Source of the DNA: Desulfoluna sp.
Lineage (GTDB): Bacteria; Desulfobacterota; Desulfobacteria; Desulfobacterales; Desulfolunaceae
Length of the DNA: 57,713 bases
Assembly (NCBI RefSeq): GCF_030145185.1
Contig: NZ_JAQYWB010000038.1
Location: 1-57,713 of the forward strand
Direction: 5' to 3'
Part shown: piece by piece, positions 52,651 to 57,713 of the stretch
How positions within the stretch are numbered: position 1 is the first letter of the stretch
How the letters are laid out: each line of letters opens with the position of its first letter
Position numbers and translations under genes: made by a program
The notes under the pieces: model-generated
Told to the model about the DNA's origin: nothing
Databases searched by the model: none
What the model saw: the letters and a program-made list of their open reading frames with translations, nothing else

Positions 52651-53124
52651 TGTAATTGTCACTCTCTTGGGAAGCTTTATTTAAATGTTAGAGTGATTGG
52701 AGAATTGAAAGTCCTTCCTGAATAAGCTTTGTTGCTTTTTCTAGTTGGGCTTTCCGAAATGCTTCGTCGACTTTATCATTTGCTTTATAAAATGGGTTAA
52801 TATGTCTATTTTGTCCTTGAAATACGGCACCTGGGTTTTTTAGCTTTCTCCAATTTCCTGAACGAAACTCTTTCGAGCTTTTGTTGTGGAAGTCACCACT
52901 GTTGGTAAAAAACCAACCATTTGGGTCCTCGATCTGAGAGATATTTTGTTCAATCAGGTCCTTTTCAAGTGCCTCGACACTTTGTGAGTGCAAAATATTA
53001 TTGTGGCCTCGTGCATTACCAATAATGCCCTTGGCTTTAAAATATTCAATTCCGCGCTCTTCAAAATAATCATAAGCGTTCATGGTCGTCCTCCGTAGCC
53101 TTCTACCAGTGAGTGACAATTACA
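52651..53124. repeat. 14-bp perfect inverted repeats around the reversed cassette gene
   Basis: TGTAATTGTCACTC (52651-52664) and GAGTGACAATTACA (53111-53124) enclose the minus-strand gene of cassette 3 inside the cassette's attC and boundary. No flanking duplication is evident. Confidence 0.85.
52688..53083 (-). CDS. Hypothetical protein encoded backwards in cassette 3
   Basis: A 131-residue protein starting MNAYDYFEERGIEYFKAKG. The start is fixed by a strong Shine-Dalgarno (GGAGGA) five bases before the ATG at 53083. It is charged, Asn-rich and probably soluble, with a helical C terminus (DEAFRKAQLEKATKLIQEGL). No known domain is recognised. It runs opposite to the cassette direction, so it needs its own promoter; palindromic CGTAGCGCTACG (53144-53155) lies upstream of it. 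In cassette arrays such reversed, self-promoted genes are often toxin-antitoxin or stability genes, but only one frame is seen here. Confidence 0.75.
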   Translation of the reverse strand: MNAYDYFEERGIEYFKAKGIIGNARGHNNILHSQSVEALEKDLIEQNISQIEDPNGWFFTNSGDFHNKSSKEFRSGNWRKLKNPGAVFQGQNRHINPFYKANDKVDEAFRKAQLEKATKLIQEGLSILQSL

Positions 53125-53174
53125 TCTGTATCTCAAATTACACGTAGCGCTACGCGTAGTCAAGGAAATTTTTC

Positions 53175-53265
53175 GAACCTTAACCATACGCTGCAAGGGA
53201 CGTCAAAAAGCTGCGCTCGTTCCTCGCGCCACTTTTTGACGCCCCTGAGCGTGGCGTTGTAAGCC
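53175..53265 (+). repeat. attC site 3
   Basis: The left core GAACCTTAAC (53175-53184) is the exact complement of the cassette 3 start GTTAAGGTTC. The arms ACGCTGCAAGGGACGTCAAAAAG and CTTTTTGACGCCCCTGAGCGT-like sequences pair. It ends GGCG^TTGTAAGCC at 53256. Confidence 0.85.
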
Positions 53266-53698
53266 TTATCGGAACTTGAAAAAACGGTAAGGGTTGTGGT
53301 CCTTGTCCCTTCGCCCAAGAGTTTCGTTCTTTGAACTTTTTCACTGTTTGTCACAGGAGTATCCTCGTGTAAAACAGTGCCAACAATAGGCACAAAACCA
53401 GCTTTCTTGGTTTTAGGGTGGCTTGGTTAACGGTTTTGTTCATAGGCCGTTGTGTTCGTGAGGGGTGGCGGCAACTCAAAGGTTGTCGGGTTCCTTCCTT
53501 TCAGTTCGAAAGGTCTTCTTTATTTAGTTGTCCCCAAGGCCTTGGATTCTCGGAACATCTTGAATTGAAGCACGGCTTACAACAATGCACTTAACTGGAC
53601 CGGGCTACAGCTACCCGTTCCCAAACGTTATCGTTAATCAAACGTTTTCGCTTCCAGGCCTGTGTCGTCCTGCGCCGCCCGGCCCGTTAGTGCTGGCG
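53257..53698 (+). other. Cassette 4: noncoding, 442 bp, relative of cassette 1
   Basis: Same length and order of blocks as cassette 1, roughly three quarters identical by eye. It lacks a plausible gene; the minus frame at 53160-53393 crosses the cassette boundary and is a chance frame. It lies directly upstream of the gene in cassette 5, as cassette 1 does for the gene in cassette 2. Confidence 0.75.
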
Positions 53699-53705
53699 TT
53701 CGGCA
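53574..53705 (+). repeat. attC site 4
   Basis: The left core GGCTTACAAC (53574-53583) complements GTTGTAAGCC at 53256. The arms GCACTTAACTGGACCGGGC and GCCCGGCCCGTTAGTGC pair. It ends GGCG^TTCGGC at 53698. It belongs to the same attC family as site 1. Confidence 0.85.
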
Positions 53706-53731
53706 ATTGAACGAAAATATTTGGATTAAAT

Positions 53732-54100
53732 ATGGGCCCGGATAAACAATATATTTACACACGCGATGATAAGCAGAAACAATTAAGAGAATTCATTCGA
53801 TGTGTGGAGGTATTATGCGATTATCTTCCTGATTGTGAGGCGTTTTCATCGAAGGTTGATACCTTTCGTGCCTATCAAAGAATGGCAATGGCATTAAGTA
53901 GAAAGAATTTCAATCAGAGCGATTTCACTGAACTTTCATTATCCGTGAAATCTATTATCAATCTTCACAAGGAATGGATACCCCCTTTAAAAGAAACTAA
54001 TTCAGGGTGGGGCGTTCCCGCATATTATCCAAAGCTTGAAGAGTTACACGAAAAAGTAATGAAGGCTGCCTTTGAACTGAGGGCTATAGGTAAATATTAG
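53732..54100 (+). CDS. Hypothetical protein (cassette 5)
   Basis: A 122-residue, probably all-helical soluble protein (MGPDKQYIYTRDDKQKQLRE, then LSVKSIINLHKEWIPPLKET). No domain is recognised. It fills its cassette exactly: it starts 33 bp after the boundary and stops one base before the attC left core. It has no strong Shine-Dalgarno. Confidence 0.75.
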   Translation: MGPDKQYIYTRDDKQKQLREFIRCVEVLCDYLPDCEAFSSKVDTFRAYQRMAMALSRKNFNQSDFTELSLSVKSIINLHKEWIPPLKETNSGWGVPAYYPKLEELHEKVMKAAFELRAIGKY

Positions 54101-54209
54101 TGCCGAACAATTTGCTCAAGGCCGACCCCAAAAAGCTGGCCACGTCTTCAGTAACTTCAACCGCTGCCCCTTACAGCTTTTTGGGGCCGCTTAGCCATGC
54201 GTTAGCCCC
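54101..54209 (+). repeat. attC site 5
   Basis: The left core TGCCGAAC (54101-54108) complements GTTCGGCA at 53698. The arms GGCCGACCCCAAAAAGCTG and CAGCTTTTTGGGGCCG pair. It ends ATGCG^TTAGCCCC. It is closely similar to attC 7. Confidence 0.9.
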
Positions 54210-54217
54210 TAATAAAT

Positions 54218-54730
54218 ATGCGAAAAAATATGATTTTTATAGTTCCTCTATGTTTGACGTTCATTCTATTTGGGTCATGGCTTTGTCTCAAGGGTGTTAT
54301 GAATTGCGTAAAGGCTCATAAGTCAAAAATATGGACACAGGTACAGTGTGTTGTGCAAACGTCATCTATTGAAGAAAAAAGAGATGATGAAGGCGACATG
54401 ATGTATGAGGCAAAAGTAACTTACCAGTATAATTGCAAAGGTGGTACGTATACTGGTAATAATATCTATTTCGGTTATAGTTCAAGTTCTGATAAAGAAG
54501 ATTCTAATGTTATCCATAAAGCATTAACCGTTGGGCAAAAAACAACTGCTTATATTAATCCTCAAAATGTAAACGAATCAGTATTAATTCCTGGCATTCA
54601 AAGATTTACCTTGGTTAATGCTTGGGGAGGTTTCGGGTTTGCATTTATGGGATTTTGGTTTTTGGTCATGTGGTATTTATTTACTGGTGGTCAGGCTGAC
54701 ATATTTCACAAAACTATCGGTGGGGGCTAA
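54218..54730 (+). CDS. DUF3592-type membrane protein (cassette 6)
   Basis: A 170-residue protein with an N-terminal membrane helix (about 5-27) and a C-terminal one (about 138-158), and a beta-rich middle. The middle is typical of DUF3592 (WTQVQCVVQTSSIEEKRDD, YEAKVTYQYNCKGGTYTGNN, VGQKTTAYINPQNVNESVL). These proteins are common on mobile DNA and have no known reaction. The start lies 16 bp into the cassette and the stop codon lies in the attC left core GGGGCTAAC. Confidence 0.85.
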   Translation: MRKNMIFIVPLCLTFILFGSWLCLKGVMNCVKAHKSKIWTQVQCVVQTSSIEEKRDDEGDMMYEAKVTYQYNCKGGTYTGNNIYFGYSSSSDKEDSNVIHKALTVGQKTTAYINPQNVNESVLIPGIQRFTLVNAWGGFGFAFMGFWFLVMWYLFTGGQADIFHKTIGGG

Positions 54731-54807
54731 CAAACGCATAGTAAGGGACCGCTGGCGCTCCGCGCCAGTGCCCTCGCTACGCTCGGCGGCCCCACATGCG
54801 CGGCGTT
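54723..54807 (+). repeat. attC site 6, split by an insertion sequence at the crossover
   Basis: The left core GGGGCTAAC (54723-54731) complements GTTAGCCCC at 54201. The arms include GGACCGCTGGCGC, TCCGCGCCAG and GGCGGCCCC. The site ends GGCGTT at 54807, where the insertion sequence begins; the rest of the right core (GTTAGATT) is at 56667 on the far side. Confidence 0.85.
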
Positions 54808-56666
54808 GAGCCTGTAGAATAAGTCAAAACTGAGCATATAGTGCTGTATTTATTGCTCAATATTTGCTATGATTCACCAAATAACTCAACGAGGTGAACA
54901 TGGCCCGATACAAAAGTTATTCGCAAGCACAATCGCTTTTTATTCCTGTTTGTTTTGACGAGCAAATCATCCCCGGTACGTTCGTATTCGCCATCAACCA
55001 CATTGTTGATAACGAGCTGGATCTTTCGATCTTTGAAAAAAAGTTTTTCAATGAAAGAACAGGTGCACCGGCGTACAACCCAGCCGTCCTATTGAAAATT
55101 ATTCTTTACGCTTATTCCCTGGGTGTTATTTCGAGCCGGAAAATAGCCTGGTGCTGCAATACCAATGTGACGTTCATGGCTTTGAGCGGAGATTCCAGGC
55201 CCCACTACACGACCATCGCAAAATTTGTATCATCCTTGAAAGAAGAGATCTCTGCGCTTTTCACTCGTGTGGTTGTCATTTGTTCTATGGAGGGCTTGAT
55301 CGGAGAAAAAATGTTCGCCATTGATGGGTGCAAACTCAGTTCCAACGCATCCAAAGAGTGGAGCGGAACCCGTAAAAACCTGAAACGCAAGGCTGCCAAG
55401 ATAGAAAAATCGATTGATGTCATCCTCGAAAAGCATCAGGCACAGGATAAGGGTAGTGAAGAGGTTATTGGCATGACGGCCAAAGAAGAGAAAGCCGTGG
55501 AGAATCTCCAAAAGAAAGCCGAGAAGGTTAATGCCTGGCTGGATGAAAACGAAGACAGGATCGGGACTCGGGGTAAACCGATTCAGAGTAACATCACCGA
55601 TAATGAAAGCGCCAAAATGGCCACATCGCATGGTGTCCTTCAAGGCTATACAGGCATTGCAGTAGCTGATGATGAAAAGCAAGTGATTGTACATGCCGAA
55701 GCCTTTGGATCTGCAACAGAGCACCTTTATTTAAAGGAGATGCTTGAGGGCGCACGTGACAATATGCGCCAAGTGGATGGGGTCAAAGATATTTTCAGAA
55801 ATTCCGTCTTTACAGGTGATACGGGGTTCCATTCCACCGAAGGCCTTGCTTGGGCCGAAAGCAAACATCTTGAAGCGTATATACCGGATAATCAGTTTCG
55901 TCAGCGTGATCCGAGGTTTGCAACGGCAGACAGGCACAAGAAGCCTATAGACAAGCGCAAAACTGTGAAGAAGGCTAAATATTTTAAGGCCAGCGAGTTT
56001 GTTTATGACCCGGAAAAGAAAAAGTTGATCTGTCCGGCCGGAAATGAATTGTATGTCGAAAACAGCAACTTTAAAGACCAGAAAGGTCTTCGTGGAATCA
56101 CATACGCTGCAAAGAAGACCGACTGCAGGGCCTGTGATCTCCGTTCCAAGTGTATTCGCGGAAAAAAAGTCGAACACAGGCATGTAACCATATTTACAAA
56201 CACCATGCGCCAACTGGATACGCCTGTCAGCCGCATGATTAAGCGTTTTGAAACACCCAAGGGCAGGTTCTGGTACAGCAGGCGTATGGGCACCATTGAA
56301 CCGGTCTTTGGAAATATCCGCAGTACCCTTGGATTGGATCACTTTACCCTCAGAGGGAAGGAGAAGGTTGGTATTCAGTGGAAGCTATACGCGATGGTGC
56401 ACAACATCGGTAAACTCGCCCACTATGCTTGGAACTGATATGGGTGGCGGTTGATTTCGACGCGAACATGCGGGCATAGTGATTCCCTTGGCATACAAAG
56501 GCACGCATGGACAGTAAGCCAGAAACATAAGTTGGATTACTGGCTTGGAAATACGATAGGCATGGCATGAGAATTTATGTTCGCTGAATTGTGGAAAGAT
56601 GCCAGGGAATGACTTTCAATTTGGCCTGATAGATGATTTCTGAAAAAGGGGTTATTCTACAGGCTC
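54808..56666 (+). mobile_element. IS1182-family insertion sequence, 1859 bp, inserted at an attC crossover site
   Basis: The terminal inverted repeats GAGCCTGTAGAATAA (54808-54822) and TTATTCTACAGGCTC (56652-56666) match perfectly over 15 bp. GTT flanks both sides (54805-54807 and 56667-56669), either a 3-bp target duplication or a preference for the core triplet. One complete transposase gene lies inside. The element separates the GCG of attC 6 from the TTAGATT start of cassette 7. Confidence 0.88.
54900..56438 (+). CDS. IS1182-family transposase
   Basis: A 512-residue DDE transposase. The N-terminal DUF772-type domain includes DNELDLSIFEKKFFNERTGAPAYNPAVLLKIILYAY, followed by RKIAWCCNTNVTFMALSGDSRPHYTTIAKF. 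The catalytic core begins FAIDGCKLSSNASKEWSG (first Asp), then FTGDTGFHSTEG (second Asp). The C-terminal part has a zinc-binding CRACDLRSKC motif and RFWYSRRMGTIEPVFGNIR (Glu). It is intact and full length. The ATG at 54900 has a GAGG Shine-Dalgarno. Confidence 0.93.
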   Translation: MARYKSYSQAQSLFIPVCFDEQIIPGTFVFAINHIVDNELDLSIFEKKFFNERTGAPAYNPAVLLKIILYAYSLGVISSRKIAWCCNTNVTFMALSGDSRPHYTTIAKFVSSLKEEISALFTRVVVICSMEGLIGEKMFAIDGCKLSSNASKEWSGTRKNLKRKAAKIEKSIDVILEKHQAQDKGSEEVIGMTAKEEKAVENLQKKAEKVNAWLDENEDRIGTRGKPIQSNITDNESAKMATSHGVLQGYTGIAVADDEKQVIVHAEAFGSATEHLYLKEMLEGARDNMRQVDGVKDIFRNSVFTGDTGFHSTEGLAWAESKHLEAYIPDNQFRQRDPRFATADRHKKPIDKRKTVKKAKYFKASEFVYDPEKKKLICPAGNELYVENSNFKDQKGLRGITYAAKKTDCRACDLRSKCIRGKKVEHRHVTIFTNTMRQLDTPVSRMIKRFETPKGRFWYSRRMGTIEPVFGNIRSTLGLDHFTLRGKEKVGIQWKLYAMVHNIGKLAHYAWN

Positions 56667-56685
56667 GTTAGATTTAGAGATAAAG

Positions 56686-57273
56686 ATGATTGCAAAATAT
56701 TTAACAATATCCGGAATGATAGCAACTGTCGCTTGGTTTTTATGGAATCCTGTTGGTTGGGTTTTCGAATGGGAACCTATTGTTGCTTTTATTATGTCAT
56801 TAGCTGGTTTTGTCACAACAGAATACCAAGATTATAAATCAAAAAAAGGTGATGCTCGAAATTCAAAAGACAAAGAACTATTCGAAAGATTTTGTAACCT
56901 ACTTCCAAGTAACGAGGTTATGGAATTTATTCGATACCATGATTTTTTAACAGAATTCAAAAGAGAAAAGATTCAACCTCTTTCTGATTTCTCTTATGAA
57001 TGGGATAACGCCGAACATAAATTTTTGAATAAAAAAATTGAAAAGTGTCGAGAGAATTTTTTATCAGCTGTTCATGAGTTTAAAGAACATATAGCAGAGT
57101 ATACATGCCCCAATAATAATGGTTTGCAAGCTGTACGTGTTGATTCACAAAAACACGACTCGGTTCAAGAAAAAAGATTTAGGACTGAGGCTTCAATTAT
57201 TAACAAATCTGCCAATAAACTTTACGACCTTCATCAACAACTAATTTCATTGGGAAGATCTAAATTAACATGA
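56686..57273 (+). CDS. Hypothetical membrane protein (cassette 7)
   Basis: A 195-residue protein. Two membrane helices lie at about 5-20 and 28-47 (TISGMIATVAWFLW, PIVAFIMSLAGFVTT), followed by a charged, helical cytoplasmic part with DKELFERFCNLLPSNEVMEF. The arrangement resembles small cassette membrane proteins with a soluble C-terminal domain; no family is recognised. It begins 18 bp after the cassette boundary and ends just before the attC left core. Confidence 0.8.
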   Translation: MIAKYLTISGMIATVAWFLWNPVGWVFEWEPIVAFIMSLAGFVTTEYQDYKSKKGDARNSKDKELFERFCNLLPSNEVMEFIRYHDFLTEFKREKIQPLSDFSYEWDNAEHKFLNKKIEKCRENFLSAVHEFKEHIAEYTCPNNNGLQAVRVDSQKHDSVQEKRFRTEASIINKSANKLYDLHQQLISLGRSKLT

Positions 57274-57277
57274 TTTT

Positions 57278-57384
57278 AATCTAACAATTGGCTAATGGCC
57301 GACCCCAAAAGCTGGCCATGTCTTTCGTCACTTCAATCGCCTCCCCTATCAGCTTTTTGGGTCGGCATAGCCATGCGTTAGCCC
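57278..57384 (+). repeat. attC site 7
   Basis: The left core AATCTAAC (57278-57285) complements GTTAGATT at 56667, on the far side of the insertion sequence. The arms GGCCGACCCCAAAAGCTGGCC and AGCTTTTTGGGTCGGC pair. It ends ATGCG^TTAGCCC. About 80 percent identical by eye to attC 5. Confidence 0.9.
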
Positions 57385-57424
57385 AATAAACGAAATCATG
57401 CATTGAATAAATGAAGAGGATAGT

Positions 57425-57469
57425 ATGGAAGTAAGAACTATTGACCATGATGAGGTAAAATCATGGTGA
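57425..57469 (+). pseudogene. Truncated start of the cassette 8 gene
   Basis: ATG at 57425 in the normal place for a cassette gene reads MEVRTIDHDEVKSW and stops. The stop lies within a 13-bp tandem duplication (TCATGGTGATTGG at 57461-57473 and 57474-57486), so the gene was probably interrupted by the transposase unit to the right. Confidence 0.4.
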
Positions 57470-57589
57470 TTGGTCATGGTGATTGGGGTCGGGCCAAGAC
57501 AATATACTGTAAATAATGGCAAAACTGTCAAGATCGCCTCGATATATACGGCTATAATCATCTTTTTAGGATGAAAACAGAACAGAACT

Positions 57590-57713
57590 ATGGCAAGAGC
57601 TAAACGACATTACATTCCGGGTCAAGTTTGGCATCTTACGCATCGGTGCCACAAAAGAGAATTTCTGCTTAGATTTGCCAAGGATAAGAGTCGATGGGTT
57701 CAGTGGCTGTTTG
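57590..57713 (+). CDS. REP-associated tyrosine transposase (Y1_Tnp), N-terminal part (cut by window edge)
   Basis: The frame from ATG 57590 reads MARAKRHYIPGQVWHLTHRC, then HKREFLLRFAKDKSRWVQWLF to the window edge. HxTHRC near the N terminus and the following KREFLL segment are typical of IS200-like RAYT transposases (TnpA_REP). These single-strand-specific HUH-type nucleases usually sit between REP sequences. The leader GGTGATTGGGGTCGGGCC (57479-57496) resembles the sequence normally found ahead of such genes. Confidence 0.82.
   Translation, partial: MARAKRHYIPGQVWHLTHRCHKREFLLRFAKDKSRWVQWLF

Larger units (their letters stand above)
51248..57713 (+). mobile_element. Integron gene-cassette array without visible integrase (at least eight cassettes)
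   Basis: Cassette starts (G^TT) lie at 51248, 51690, 52615, 53256, 53698, 54201, 56667 and 57377. For each closed cassette, the first 7-10 bases are the exact reverse complement of the left core of the attC at its own 3' end. Examples are GTTCTAAAAC with GTTTTAGAAC, GTTAAGGTTC with GAACCTTAAC, GTTGTAAGCC with GGCTTACAAC, and GTTAGCCCC with GGGGCTAAC. This is what a once-circular cassette must show. The genes are AT-rich and unlike the rest of the window. All attC sites point the same way. No intI or clear attI is seen on the left. Confidence 0.88.

Noticed and set aside
51270-53393. Similar minus-strand peptides (KVQRTK.LGEG) in cassettes 1 and 4
   Set aside because: The similarity follows from DNA similarity; nearby indels shift the frame, and the second frame crosses the cassette boundary and attC.

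Overview
The window looks like a chromosomal segment of an anaerobic deltaproteobacterium (Desulfobacterota, probably Desulfobacterales; the genus cannot be told from the sequence). Pointers are an EF-G of the spirochaete/planctomycete/delta type (spdEFG1), a short clostridial-style ThiC, a NIL-domain ferredoxin next to mnmA, a TRAP dicarboxylate transporter and GC-rich codon use. The right end, from about 51.2 kb, is much more AT-rich and has a different origin.

Left part (1-15.2 kb, mostly minus strand): a sulfur-relay/tRNA-modification run (NIL ferredoxin, mnmA, mtaB) leads into a two-component pair. The pair is a sensor kinase with a fused periplasmic solute-binding domain and an NtrC-type regulator. 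Next comes the start of a DAACS dicarboxylate/amino-acid symporter, which has a perfect sigma-54 promoter and an upstream inverted repeat, so the pair probably controls it. A structured leader RNA with its own promoter lies ahead of the ferredoxin. A GMC-type oxidoreductase, a small lipoprotein, a zinc-type binding protein, a diguanylate cyclase, a RecA-like ATPase and spdEFG1 follow.

Middle (15.8-21.7 kb): a thiamin operon under a TPP riboswitch (thiS-G-H-F, then thiE-C), interrupted by a 22-copy heptamer tandem repeat and dispersed repeats.

22.4-44.9 kb: a complete one-strand type VI secretion locus in the order tssH, tssM, tssJ, an ANL-like protein, tssB, tssC, hcp-like, tssK, tssE, vgrG-like, a detached beta-helix-like protein, tssF, tssL, an unknown gene, tssG, a triple zinc-ribbon protein, tssA, a PAAR-like DUF4280 protein, and two tandem GIY-YIG-like proteins that are candidate cargo. 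Several of these accessory genes do not belong to the usual set of thirteen. A TRAP transporter operon (45.4-48.2 kb) follows.

48.2-51.2 kb is repeat-rich: a 138-bp element with covarying terminal repeats (second copy after thiC), a 249-bp element with nested inverted repeats, an orphan higA and the 3' remnant of a group II intron.

51.25-57.7 kb is the most notable region: a cryptic integron cassette array with no integrase in view. Seven cassette boundaries can be proved because each cassette's first bases (G^TT...) are the exact reverse complement of the left core of its own attC. Cassettes 1 and 4 are noncoding, both exactly 442 bp and clearly related. Cassette 3 carries its gene backwards between 14-bp inverted repeats. 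An IS1182-type element sits exactly at an attC crossover point. A REP-associated transposase gene begins at the right edge.
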